The translations under genes were made by a program, and so were the position numbers. DNA of 64,000 nucleotides from Mesostigma viride. Its lineage: Eukaryota; Streptophyta; Mesostigmatophyceae; Mesostigmatales; Mesostigmataceae. The notes below the pieces were generated by a model, which saw only the letters and a list, made by a program, of their open reading frames with translations, ran no database searches and was not told the origin of the DNA. The stretch covers positions 1,387,001-1,451,000 of the forward strand of contig RPFO01000017.1 in the NCBI GenBank assembly GCA_009746045.1. The letters run 5' to 3'. Positions 10,985 to 21,670 of the stretch are shown in pieces (the stretch's first letter is position 1; each line of letters starts with the position of its first letter).

Positions 10985-11949
10985 ATGCCTACCTCTGATC
11001 TTGAACGCCTTATTAGTAGATTTACGGCCACTGAGCCGGAAGCATTAGCTGCCATTGCTGCCCATCCCCAACAATTAGGCAAGCACCCTTGTAAATTTGT
11101 AGGTGGGTTTTTATATGTGCAGATAGCAGATTCTCCCCCTCAATGGCGCCTGTATGTCCCTCCTATCTGTCGCTCCTCCTTGCTCTTTGAGTTGCATGAC
11201 TTAGCTGCTCATCAGGGTGGTAAACGGGTACGGGACCTAGTAGCCCGCTCTTACTACTGGCCTTCCCTTTTAAAGGATGTAGATGAGTATGTTAGAACCT
11301 GTCAATCTTGCCAGGAGATGAAACCCAACAATGTAGGACAGATAGCAGAGCCTAGGACCTTACCTGATCCCATCATGCCGTGGGACTCCATTATGATGGA
11401 TTTTGTAGGACCTTTTAGGAAGAATGATAGAGGTAACGCCCAGATCCTTGTTTTCGTAGATCGTTTTACTCGTATGTGTCATCTCGTGCCGTGTCCCTTA
11501 GAACTCACCGCACGCGATTGCGCACGCCTATACCTTAATAACGTATATAGATATCATGGTTTGAGTAGGCAGTTTATTAGTGATAAAGATAAGTTATTTA
11601 CTTCTGATTTTTGGCAGCAGTTCTTCGCTGCTATCGGTACCAAGGTCACCTTCGGTACTGCCTACCACTCCTCCTCTCTCATTTAGTAGAACGTTTGAAT
11701 AGGGTAGTGGAAGAAGCTCTGCGGCACTATGTGAATGGCTCGGGAGTGATTGGGAGGATTATCTATGTCTGGTAGAGTTTTCCCTTAACAATTGCCCTCA
11801 GGCTGCGCATGGTTATACGCCCTTCTTCCTAGATACTGGTAGACAACCTCTTACCCCTACCTCTCTCTTAGCCAGTCCTTTAAGGGACAAGGATGATGTG
11901 TCCCGTGATACTGTAGAAGGTGTGCAGGCGTTATTAGATAAGATGAAGA
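10985..11949 (+). pseudogene. pol: Integrase zinc finger and core, frameshifted
   Basis: The HHCC finger is visible (LHDLAAHQGGKRVRDLV ... CQSCQEM, about 11193-11320), then the core with first Asp in MMDFVGPF (about 11395) and second Asp in FISDKDKLF (about 11575). The frame fails after 11686; the region that should hold the catalytic Glu (11687-11949) reads only in other frames. This is a gypsy-type integrase that inserts the cDNA and makes the 5-bp ATAGG duplication seen around the element. Confidence 0.85.
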
Positions 11950-12513
11950 ATGCACACGACAACGCTATTGCAGGGTACCATGCATAGGGCGCAGGCCAAG
12001 TACCTTGCTAGGTTGCGTGCCTCATTAGATAGAAGAGCACCTGAGATAGAAATAGGAGATTTAGTCTTAGTAGAAGGCCCCCGTGTTGGCCGATTCGCTC
12101 ACAAGTTCGAAGCTGAACTTAAAGTGAAACCTAGGCCCGCCTTCTTAGGACCCTTCCGTGTTTTGTCTAGAGTAGGTAATTTCTTGTATGAGATAGATAT
12201 CCCTACCTCTTGGCAGACCCACTCGCGCACCTTTCATAGAAGCCAGCTGAAGCTTTATCATCAAAGCACGTTCGCTGGTAGAGAATTAGCCCCTGCCCCT
12301 TTAGAGCATAACCCTGATACTGGTGAGGTAGAGGACGAGGTAGAGGGTATCGTGGCCCATAGAGATATCAAAAAGGGCCGCGGTACCCAGCGCCAGTATA
12401 AGGTGAAGTGGATGTATGCTCGTAGTGAGGTAGATAAGGTCTGGTATACGGAGAGTGAGCTAGATGGGTGTAGTCGCCTTTTGCAGGAGTATAAAACCCT
12501 GCATAAGCTCTAG
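11950..12513 (+). CDS. pol: Integrase C-terminus with chromodomain
   Basis: The frame resumes with the GPY/F-like region (FLGPFRVLSRVGNFLYEIDI, about 12150) and ends with a chromodomain: VEGIVAHRDIKKG, YKVKWMYARSEVDKVWYTE, then SRLLQEYKTL. The spacing of the first strand, the WMY/VWY aromatics and the final helix fits the chromovirus chromodomain. The stop TAG is at 12511-12513, about 80 bp before the third ORF. Confidence 0.88.
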   Translation: MHTTTLLQGTMHRAQAKYLARLRASLDRRAPEIEIGDLVLVEGPRVGRFAHKFEAELKVKPRPAFLGPFRVLSRVGNFLYEIDIPTSWQTHSRTFHRSQLKLYHQSTFAGRELAPAPLEHNPDTGEVEDEVEGIVAHRDIKKGRGTQRQYKVKWMYARSEVDKVWYTESELDGCSRLLQEYKTLHKL

Positions 12514-12589
12514 TTGTAGACCTTCTCCTCTCTTATGTTATGTCTGCTGTCGACGGGTGGTTGGTTGTCCCCTCCCCTCCGCAGCCGTC

Positions 12590-14915
12590 ATGTCAGAGCC
12601 TACCCCTCCGGCGGAGAGCCCGCTGCCGTCCCCGCCCCACCGGACCCTGAGCTGTACTTCGAGGCCCTTCCGGGCCGCTGGGTGTCACGGTCCAGTTATC
12701 CGGGTGGCATCGTGCAGCCGGCCCTCCAGGCCCAACATGCGAGTTTAGTCAGGGCTGCTCTCTTTGGGGTCGCGTGGTACGGCCCATCCCCTGATGACCG
12801 CACCAGCTAGTTTTGCACGGGTTCGACGATGCCGGGCATTGTCTGTTAGGATGTGGCTCCCGCTGTCCAGCCTTGGGACAGATAGCCGCGGTCCTTCAGT
12901 GCCCCCGGGTGTTTTCCTACCTTTCTACCCCTGTGGGCCGCTCCTGCCTACGGGATGTGTTCCCCTGGCTTCCGGCGAGGGTGATGCAGAAGTAGATGAG
13001 AACCCCTGCGACCTTCTACGGGCAGTAGAGTTCATGGAAATCGCAGACCAGTCAGCGGGAGTAGCAGTTGGTGATCCTTCCCCTACGGACGCCCCAGTCG
13101 AGGCACATTACACTCCAGAGTATTCAGCCTCGAGCGCAGCGTCCTCCTCCTCAGCGTCGGCTCCCTCCCCTGTCCCGTCGTCACCACGGTCGACCCGGCG
13201 TGCGTCAGTGGAGCCTACCCCTTTGGGTTTGGAGCGCGAGCCTGATCATCTCTCGGCGACTGTTTCGGCGATGCAGGCCCAGATTCAGTCCCTGACCACG
13301 GCGTTCGGGGCCTTCATGGCGGCCCAAGCGCAGGCCCCGGCCACGCCAGGTGGGGTGTCTGTTGTGTCTGCGCCCCCTACCCCTTCGGTTGTTTCGGCAC
13401 CTATGGTTTCGCCTGCTCCGGGTGAGCCTTCGGTAGCTGCGGTTTCTTCGGCTGCTGCGGCTCCTACGCCTCTGCATGGTTGCCTCTGCGCCTGCGACCG
13501 ACGTTTCTGCGCCTCGGCGCGAGTCTTCCGCCCCAGCGGCTGTGCCCGCCGTCGCCGCCTCTGGGCCGCCCGCCGCGCCATCGCAGCCAGTGCGGGGTTT
13601 CTTTAGCGACACGGGCGATCATCCCAGGCTTTGGGAGGGTGGTCCCCCGCAGAGGATTCCGGTGCCCGACTGGAGCTTGGATGGCAACCAATCCTATGCT
13701 GGACTGCCTGTCCCTACGGGCCCTATTTTCAATATGTGGCCTGAGGGTGCGCCGGCAACGGAGACCAGCGCGCCAGTTGCGGTGGCGGGTCCGTCACGGC
13801 CCCCTTCGGCTTCGGGTACGGCGCGACCTCCTGTTGTACCGGTGCCGCCTGCGTCGGCGTCGGTTCCTACCCCTGCTTCGGCCCCTGCCCCTTCGGCCTC
13901 GCGGTCTTTGGCTACGGTTGTTCGGGCCACCGGTCAGGATCCTCGCGCCACCCGCGCTGCTGATTCCCTCCGGGAGTTGTCCCAGGGTGATCGGGACAGG
14001 GCCCCTTCTGTGGTGCATGCGACGCCGGAGACGCGCGACACGCCCGTTCCTGGGTATGGTATGTCCGCACTCGCCTGCCGACAGTGTGACCTGCCGCGCG
14101 CCTCCGCCGAGCTTGCCATCTCGTCCATGTCCTACGGGTTCTCCCAGGTGTGTCGGGCTCCGCGGGACCGTGGCCTACCCATTGAGACTGATCGGCCCCC
14201 TTTTGACATGGTTATTTTAGCTGATCCTGTGTTCCAGGGTGAGATCCTGGTTCGGCGCGTTCTGTATCGCTGGGCTAGGCGCCACAACGACTTGGACACC
14301 TACGGTGGGTTCCAGTGGGCTTACCCTCCGCCTCTGGGCATTATGGCTTCGGATGCCCTTACGGTAGAGTTTCCTGCGGTACCGGGTGCTACGTACAGCA
14401 CGGTGCTCCAGCCCATCCTGGAGTGGGATGCCCGTCGTCCAGCGCCCATCCCGGGCCAGGGTCTAGACTCCCGTGGCCACCCTCCTCCTCGGGCCAGCGA
14501 CTACCTAGAGACATTCGGGTCGCGACAGTGTGCTCGTCGGTGGCGCTCCCGAGAGATTCGGCACATCCGGATGTGGCCTTCCAACGTGGAGCCCCTGGTG
14601 GATCTGTTCTTCCCGACGGGTTTGCGCCCTCGGATCCGGTACCATCGCCTACTCCTGCGGGCCCTCTGTTTGATCGCGGTAGAGCCTTTCCTTCGCCTCT
14701 TTGCCTGTGGTTTCCTGGACTGGGCCCGTGGCCAGGTCGTTCTTACGCAGCATAGGTATTACTGGGCCTTTCTGGGCCTTTTTCCTGACGGCGTGTGGGC
14801 CGATGTTTTCCTCACTGTAGATAGGCATGACAATGCCGAGGATGTGGCCCACTACCAGGCCTACCTGGAGGTCCTGCTGGCCTCTCGTGGCACTTATCAG
14901 ACGGATGGCAACTAG
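12590..14915 (+). pseudogene. Third ORF of the gypsy element (copy B), unknown function
   Basis: Homologue of the ORF at 148-2455. The longest clean piece is 13476-14915 (479 aa); the N-terminal pieces read at about 12535-12810, 12813-12980 and 12960-13480 in changing frames. Where copies A and B disagree in frame they do so at different bases, so an intact ancestor of about 780 aa is implied. The best conserved block is the last ~250 residues (CRAPRDRGLPIETDRPPFDM ... RYYWAFLGLFPDGVWADVF). GC content is clearly higher than in gag-pol, with GCN-rich Ala/Pro codons. No family recognised. Other possibilities are an env-like, second gag-like or captured host segment. Confidence 0.7.
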
Positions 14916-15288
14916 ATAGAGGGCCTTAGGCCCGACCTGAGGGTGTTGTCCCTCCGGTATATAGAGTCGCCCTCATATTCTGGCCAGTTGATTGGCTGTT
15001 CTTGGTCCTTGGTACTGATGTGTTTACTCTGTGTGTCCTGCCCAGTGCCGTCCCCCCCGGCAAGGACTCCGTTCCAGGCAGTTAGGGGAACCTCCCACCA
15101 GGCTTGGTGCTGGCTAACCCTACACCACCCGGCGTGGTGGTGGAGACCGTGTGAACTATTGGTGCTTTGTATCTGGGATGGTCTATCGATTGTGTTGGTG
15201 TGTGCTGGGTGCATTAGGTTTTTCCTACCCCTTTGGTTTCCTCCCTGTGCGTAGGGAGAGGGCTCCCTACCTTTTGTGGGGGGGGAGG
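14916..15288 (+). other. 3' untranslated part and polypurine tract of copy B
   Basis: No gene. The stretch ends with GTGGGGGGGGAGG (15276-15288), a purine tract directly touching the 3' LTR, the primer for plus-strand synthesis. The same arrangement is present in copy A. Confidence 0.75.
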
Positions 15289-15856
15289 TGTTACGTCGCG
15301 TAACAATTCGTTGTAGTTACGGACGTAAATTAGGTCCTTGGCCTCGGTTGTTCCTAGGTTTACGTGTAGTTCTAGCTGGGACTTGTCCTCGTAACAGTAC
15401 TGTGGTACATTGGGTGCCTTTGGGCGCCGCGCCGCGTACTTTATTAGTGGTCCTTATCCTTTGGTAGAATGTAGTGGACCGGCGTGCATCTGTGCACCTG
15501 CCTGTGTTTCTGTGTCTCTGAAGGCGAGGGCCAGGTCGGCCCGAGCCTGCTGGACCGTTGGTGACCATTTATGCACGTTCCACCCTTTGTGTGGTCACTC
15601 GGCGTGTGTTAAATGAATTAACACATATTAGCTTGGGTCATGGCAGTGTAGTTGTGTTTCCTTCCTCTATTCCTGGAGTAAACGGGTTTGTGTAAATGGC
15701 TTATGGCGTATTACAGTAGTACTTACGTAAATGCACTGAGATCTGGATCGTCTCGTTCGTCTTTCGCTAGGGGTTTAACTAGAGGCGGCCTTACTAGTCT
15801 AGGTAGCATTAGGCCAGGTAGAGGTAGAGGTGGCGGTAGAGGCTTGCGGCGTAACA
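15289..15856 (+). repeat. 3' LTR of copy B
   Basis: 568 bp, about 99% identical to 5033-5607 apart from two small deletions (near the GGTCCGGG and TTATTATCC stretches of the 5' LTR). Followed by ATAGG, the target duplication. Confidence 0.95.
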
Positions 15857-15861
15857 ATAGG

Positions 15862-17400
15862 ATCTTTCGTAAGTCCCAGACGGGCACGTTACCGACACTG
15901 GTTATCGGAGGTTAGGTTAGGGTGGTTAAGAATGACGGCCGGCCCCGGCCAAAGCTGAGCCGTAGTGGCGTAGCCGGCTAGCCATACGGCTGGTCCACCA
16001 GGAGTCAGTATACCCGCGACGGCGTCATAGCGGCCGGTCCGGCGCTTTATCTACCTATGCCGGGAATGAGTGCGGCTATGCGACGATTCTGGCTAATCAC
16101 ATTGGCTCAGGAACAGCACAGGGTGTCATAGTGGGAACCAGGGCCCCGCAACTGAATAACGATGACAAACCGGCCCAGCCCTTTGCAGCTTTTTCATGAT
16201 CTGACTGGGCCGGCCGTAACAAGGTATTCACCATTATTCCCCATGGCGATATGACTCAGGTCCCGGCCCGCCACTGCCGGCTTCCTTGGTCAGTCGGTCA
16301 CATACCTGATAACGCCCGCGGCGCCCCGCTATTACTGAGTGAGCCCCGGCCCTTCAGTCACCCGACCTGTCACCGGCGGCCTTGACACCGACCGGTGTGT
16401 GACCACCTTCATTTAGGATTCTGATACATACTCATTTCCCATTTCACAGCCGGCTCTTGTCAATGATAGTTGGATAATAAATGCACCCATATCCCGGAAA
16501 TTAAAATTACCAATGCGCAGGGTGTTGAGTTGAGGTGAGTTGAGTTTATTCCCACGCCGGCGTACCGACAGGGTGTATTGTTGTTGCCCTCGCCGCACAT
16601 GGGCAGAAGAGATTACTGTAGCCTCCTACTTAGGGCGCCGCCGCGCCGGCCGCCGGGTAGGTAACTTTCCCAAGTGTAATTAATTAACTTTAAAATGTCC
16701 ATTTTTGTTCAGGGCAAAGTTGAAACCGACGGGGTACGCTGACAACAGCCGTGGTTGACAAGTGTGTCAGTTGTGTTACTTGCCTCCGCAGTGCGCTTTT
16801 ATATCAAAAAGCCTGAGATAAAGATATAGATATCAGATACCCCAGACGGCCAGCAGGTTTCCAACTACTAGTCCGACTGATGTTCTTGTTGTTGTTGAGT
16901 CCCACGCCGCACATGGGCAGCAGAGCTTTGGAAACGGCCGAGGGACCTGAACAGCATGACACCACAGACAAATTTACTAGGGCGGAGACATGGTATAGTT
17001 GCATCATCGGACACCTGAAACTAGTCCGACTGATTACCGCAGACGGCAGAACACTACTGAGCGAACGCTTGCCAGAGATACTTTACTTCCTGAAGCTTAA
17101 TATCCACGAGAATGACGAGATAGCGGACGGCTTCCTCATACGGAAGCCTCCATGCGCAGCAGCGGTTGAGATGCCGGGTGTGCTGATCCGCCGGCCCGTA
17201 CAGACAACCTGCAAAGATCGATCAACACTCTATTGGCTTTTACTAAGGCAGAATCCTGGATGGCTATCCAAAAACCCTCATCATTGTTGCTTTTTTCCGC
17301 TTTTTCACGTCGACCCAAAAGAGATTGCGTACGCGGTGCAGGTAACAGCTCCGCGTGCGACCTCCATCGCGTGAGCCTGCTGTCTTAGCCCGTCGGACTT
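15862..17400. other. Intergenic stretch, no gene seen
   Basis: No supported reading frame; the longest (16880-17374, plus strand) has no recognisable domain, alternates with stops and lacks codon bias. GGTTAGGTTAGGG at about 15912 mirrors AACCTAACCTAAC left of the retrotransposon at about 5015. Before the insertion these would have been an inverted pair about 100 bp apart. Confidence 0.55.
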
Positions 17401-17408
17401 CTATAAAA
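17401..17408 (+). promoter_or_regulatory. TATA-like box upstream of the coiled-coil gene
   Basis: CTATAAAAG lies about 280 bp before the proposed start codon at 17681, with a GC-richer stretch after it that could be the 5' leader. No supporting data beyond position and sequence. Confidence 0.35.
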
Positions 17409-17680
17409 GAGTCTAGTACATTGCCGATCGCCCAGTTTGTACCCCATGAAGGGCATGATAAAGCACGTGCAGTAACCATCTCTTTATTTATCTGAAAACT
17501 GACGGCTTAGATTTTGCAGGTTTGCGCGGAACGTAAATCGCCTAAGGAGGGTGGCTCGCGCCCCGTGAGGTAGCTACTTTAATCAGCGTTGCTCATTGCC
17601 CGTGGTGTTACCCAAGAGGGTATGCGGAATTAAAGGCATTGCCTGTTTCGTACACTTCGTGTCTTTTGTCGGCTCTCGCA

Positions 17681-18626
17681 ATGCCGAAGAAGGGCATTGC
17701 CGAGGAGGAAATGGCCGCGCTCCAGGCGCGCTCGCGGCTCCTGGAGGAAGAGCTGGCCCTGATGAGGAAATCGCAGGCAGAAGTGCTTACAACCATCGGC
17801 GGCATTAGGTAAGCTCTATGTAATGTCAAGAGCAAATGTAGCGAGGGAATGCAGGTCGGATACTTTAAGCCATATAGTAGCCATGCTTGGTGGTGCTCCT
17901 CGTCCCATAAATGCCGAGAGTTTCATCCTAGCACATTGTATCGAAAAGAGCTCGCCGTTGCGTGATCTGCTGCACAATGTCGAAACGGGAAGCCTTTTTC
18001 TCGCGTCCACGCCGCCCTCGTGCACGCTGACATTGAATTTCCTCTCCTCGGCTCGTGATCTCCCTCTGTCCCGCAGGCGCGGGGAGGACATGGAGCGCCG
18101 CCGGGCCGAGACCGCTGAGAAAGAGCGCGATGATCTGGCACGCGCCCGCAAAGACCTCAAGTCCAAGCTGGAGGAGACGGTGCGCAAGCACGAGAGCATG
18201 AAAAAGAGCGCCGAGGAGAAGCAGCTGGAGCTGACGCGGAAACTGGAGCTGCTCAAGCAGCACAGTGACCTGGAGCGGGACGCCAGCAGCGCCGCGATCG
18301 CCGAGCGCGACCGGCTCATGCTCAAGCTGGAGGCGGTCGAGAACGCCGCCGCTGCCGAGCATAAGAAGGCCGCCGCCGCCGCCGCCGAGTGCCAGGCGTT
18401 ACAGAGCCGGATCGAGGAGCTCGAGAAGGGGGCCGAGGGGGGGGCGCGGGCGGCAGCATTAGAGGCCAAGCTCAAGGAGACGGAGGAGGAGCTCAAGCGC
18501 GCTCTGGATCTGCTGGCGTCCGCGCTCAAGGAGGCGGAGGCCAAGCGCAAGGAGGCGGAGGAACAGGCCAAGGCGGCGCAGGAGCAGCAAGCGGCGGCGG
18601 CGGCGGCAGCGCAAGAGCTGCAAGCA

Positions 18627-18657
<31 letters not shown>

Positions 18658-20687
18658 AAGAGCTGCAAGCCGTGGCGGCGGCAGCGCAAGTGCAGCAAAT
18701 GGCGGCGGCGGCAGCGCAAGAGCAGCAAGCGGCCGCGTTGGCAGCAGCAGAACAACGCTGCAAGGAGGCGGAGGACACGCTCAAGGCGGCGCAGGAGCAG
18801 CAGAGCGTGGCGCTGAGGGAGGTGACGGCGTCGGTGCCCGCGTTGGAGATGCGGCTGCGCTCCAAGGAGGAGGAGATTGCGGAGATCGAGCGCGAGGCCG
18901 CCGACGCAAAGGACAAGCTGCGGAGGGCCGAGCGCAAGCTGGCGGATGCCACGGACCGTCTCGAGGAGCTGGAAGGGAAGGTGACGGAGCGCGACAACAA
19001 GCTGCTGGGGCGGGAGGCGCGGTTCCAGGAGTGGGAGGCGCGGCTGGTGGAGACTGAGGGGAAGTTTGGGTCGCGTGAGGGTGCGTTGCAGGCGAGGGAG
19101 GTGGCGTTGCAGACGCGGGAGGCGGCGCTGGCAGCAAGGGAGAGCGCTTTGTTGAACAGGGAGGCGGCACTGCCCACGCTGGAGGGGGCGTTGCAGGTGC
19201 GTGAGGGCGCCGTGGCGACGATGGAGGGCAAGCTCAAAGCGCTGGAGGCCAGTCTGGTTGAGCGCGAGGGCAAGCTGCTGGGCACGGAGAGCCGGTTGCA
19301 GGAGCGGGAGGACGCGCTGGCGGAGAGGGAGGCGGCGGTCGCGGCGATGGAGGCCAAGCTCAAGGAGAGGGAGGAGGAGGTAGCCGCAAAAGAGGGCAAG
19401 GTGGCCGATCAGCAAGCCAAGGCGGCAGCGGCGGCGCCTGCACCCAGCGAGCCGGCCCCCAAGAAGGCAGATGAGATCTCAGCGGCGCCCGCTGCAGTGC
19501 CCGCGCCGGCCGCGGCGGCACCCGAGGCGGCGCCGGCAGCAGCCAATGGTGCAGGGATGGGCATGGGCATGGGAGGAGCCACAAGCGTGCGGGGAGGAAT
19601 GGGCATGGGCGGTGCAGGGGCGGGCGGGATGGGCATGGGGGCCCCTGGGATGGCCAATGGGGGGCCTGCAGCGGGCGGCGCCCCAGGCGGCATGGGCATG
19701 GGGGGTGGCATGGCGGCCGGCGGCATGGGCCGGGGCATGGGTATGGGTGGGGCCGCAGGTGCCCCAGGCATGGGCATGGGCATGGGCATGGGCATGGGGG
19801 GTGCGGCGGCCCCAGGGGCAGGCGGTGCCCCTGGGGGCGGCATGGGGCGGGGCATGCAGCAGGGCCCCGCGCGCATGGGGGCACCGGGCGCCGGCGGCAT
19901 GGGCCGTGGCATGCAGCAGGCGCCAGGGGGCATGACGCCAGGTGGCATGGGGGCGCCAGGTGGCATGGGGGCGCCAGGCGGCATGGGGGCGCCAGGCGGC
20001 ATGGGGGCGCCAGGCGGCATGGGGGCGCCAGGCGGCATGGGGGCGCCAGGCGGCATGGGGGCGCCAGGCGGCATGGGGGCGCCAGGTGGCATGGGGGCCC
20101 CGGGGGGCATGGGGCGGGGCATGAGCATGGCTCCTGCCGCAGCACCAGGTGGTGGTATGGGGGCCCCAGGGGCCATGGGCGCACCCGGCGGCATGGGAGG
20201 CGGGGGCATGGCGGCCCCAGTGGCGGGCATGGGCATGGGACGCGGCGGCATGGGGGCAACGCCTGCGGGTGCTGGCATGGGCATGGGACGGGGCATGGGC
20301 GGTCCCCAGGGGCCGCCTGGAATGGGCATGGGCGGTGGAATGGGCAGTGGCATGGGCGGAGGCATGGGTGGCGGCATGGGTGGCGGCATGGGCATGGGCG
20401 GTGGCGGGGCCATGGGCGGTGGGATGGGCGGGGGCGGGGGTGGGGCCATGGGAGGCGTGAGCAGCCCGATGGCGCGCAACATGACCATGCGCCGGCCATC
20501 CATGGAGGGCCCACCGCCCATGATGGACGATGACCACGGCCGCGGCCACGAGGGTGACTACGCGGGGTCCGGGCCGCGGTTAGAGAAGAAGCCCAGCTTG
20601 ACCAAGGCCGTGTCCAAGGGGCGGCCGAAGATGTCCATGGCGGAGGAGCTCAAGCTGGCGCGCCAGATGAGCGGCAAGGGGTTCTAG
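17681..20687 (+). CDS. Host coiled-coil protein with Gly/Met-rich tail, two exons
   Basis: Exon 1 is 17681-17808 and exon 2 is 18077-20687. The intron 17809-18076 has GTAAGC and CCGCAG borders, and the join keeps frame (GGIR|RGEDMERRR), giving about 912 aa. The ATG at 17681 is chosen because it opens MPKKGIAEEEMAALQ, which continues the heptad pattern of exon 2. Residues ~5-540 are Glu/Lys/Ala-rich coiled coil with an Ala/Gln-rich stretch (AAAAAQELQ repeats). Residues ~540-590 are an Ala/Pro hinge. Residues ~590-840 are GMG/GGMGAPG repeats, including about nine GMGAPG units from an 18-bp tandem repeat at 19945-20100. The last ~70 residues are non-repetitive and charged, ending MAEELKLARQMSGKGF. 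No catalytic domain is seen; a scaffold or cytoskeletal role is only a guess. This is the clearest host gene in the window. Confidence 0.82.
17809..18076 (+). other. Intron of the coiled-coil gene
   Basis: 268 bp, AG|GTAAGC at the 5' end and CCCGCAG| at the 3' end. An open frame continues through its second half, but it lacks the Glu/Lys heptads that flank it on both sides, and splicing joins two coiled-coil segments in frame. Confidence 0.8.
19945..20100 (+). repeat. 18-bp tandem repeat coding GMGAPG
   Basis: About nine near-identical copies of GGCATGGGGGCGCCAGGC inside exon 2 of the coiled-coil gene. The unit is a multiple of three, so copy-number change would leave the frame intact. Confidence 0.9.
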
Positions 20688-21670
20688 AGCGTGGAACACG
20701 AGTGCACGGGATTGTAGGGCCGGAGCATGGAAGACAATTGGACGGGCTTCCTGAACCGGCTTAGGAAGGACACGGGCTTCCTCGGTTCGCAGATGGCAAG
20801 CAAGGGCTTGTTGATTCGGCAGGTGGAGGACAAGACTGAGGCCGCCTAAGGTCGGCAGAGGGAGTGGCGGAGACTTCCAAAGTCACGCCACCAGCTCCCC
20901 CCCCCCCCCCCGGCCCCGGGTTTCCCCGTGCATGCATCTTCCAAGTGGCCCCTTTTAGCTTCTCAAGGATGCTCTTGGCTCCGGTACATGACCTGGTTTC
21001 GTGTGCCGTGTGAGCTGTACTTGGTTGGCGCGTGGGTGCTGCCATAATTACTCGGTGGTCCAGTGCAGCAGGCAAGACGTTTCTTTATCTTGCGCAGTTC
21101 TGATGATGCTCAAGGGCCTGGCTATTGCTTGTTGCCTTTGACTACTTTCTAGTTTATCTGGCTGTGCCTCTTTTTGCTGGCGCATGGTGTTGGCTGGCAG
21201 CTGTCCCTCTATTGATGAAATGTACCCCGTGGCAGGGGAGGTGGCATATGCGCACGTTTTCTCAGTGATATTTGCACCTCTCGTCACAGGGCGCATTTGA
21301 ATAACAGGAATATGCTCCCGATGCCGGCGACGTGTGACGCAAATGGACCGATTTACTTCGGCCTGGTGGTTTCTGCCTGCCAACCTCCTCTCGTTTACAA
21401 GCTAAATAATGACACTTTTTAGGTAGACGGTTTGACGGTGTTCCTACTCTACAGACAAGGACCTTTCACACTACTAATTTTTTGGACTCGTGGCGCAATG
21501 GTGCGTGCAAGGACTTGGTATTGTAACTTATTGTGGAAGCCTAGAGGGAACGTGTTTTTTGTTGCCGCAATTGCCCACACTGGATGGAACTTTTGACGAT
21601 CTTTTATAACCTCAAGTGCTATTAGGGAAATGCGTTTAAGGAAATGTTTGCTCGAGACAGCTATAAATGC
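20688..21670. other. Downstream of the coiled-coil gene, no gene seen
   Basis: Contains the probable 3' untranslated region, a run of 15 C at 20897-20911, and then sequence without a supported reading frame up to the first (TTAA)n tract. Confidence 0.55.

Larger units (their letters stand above)
5033..15856 (+). mobile_element. Complete Ty3/gypsy chromodomain retrotransposon, copy B
   Basis: 10.8 kb flanked by a 5-bp direct repeat ATAGG (5028-5032 and 15857-15861). LTRs of 575 and 568 bp differ by about six substitutions and two small indels, so insertion was fairly recent. The internal order is leader, viroplasmin-like ORF, gag with zinc knuckle, protease, RT, RNase H, integrase, chromodomain, a third ORF, purine tract, LTR. 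RT before integrase defines Ty3/gypsy, and the chromodomain places it among chromoviruses. Gag, pol and the third ORF all contain frameshifts, so this copy is unlikely to be autonomous unless some are assembly errors. Confidence 0.95.

Noticed and set aside
1-15856. Tandem duplication sharing a middle LTR
   Set aside because: The two copies are separated by 1.6 kb of unrelated sequence, and copy B has its own ATAGG target duplication.
17816-20549. Long minus-strand frames opposite the coiled-coil gene
   Set aside because: Ser/Ala- and Pro/Met-rich mirror translations of a GC-rich repeat gene; the plus strand has the intron, heptads and a proper start.
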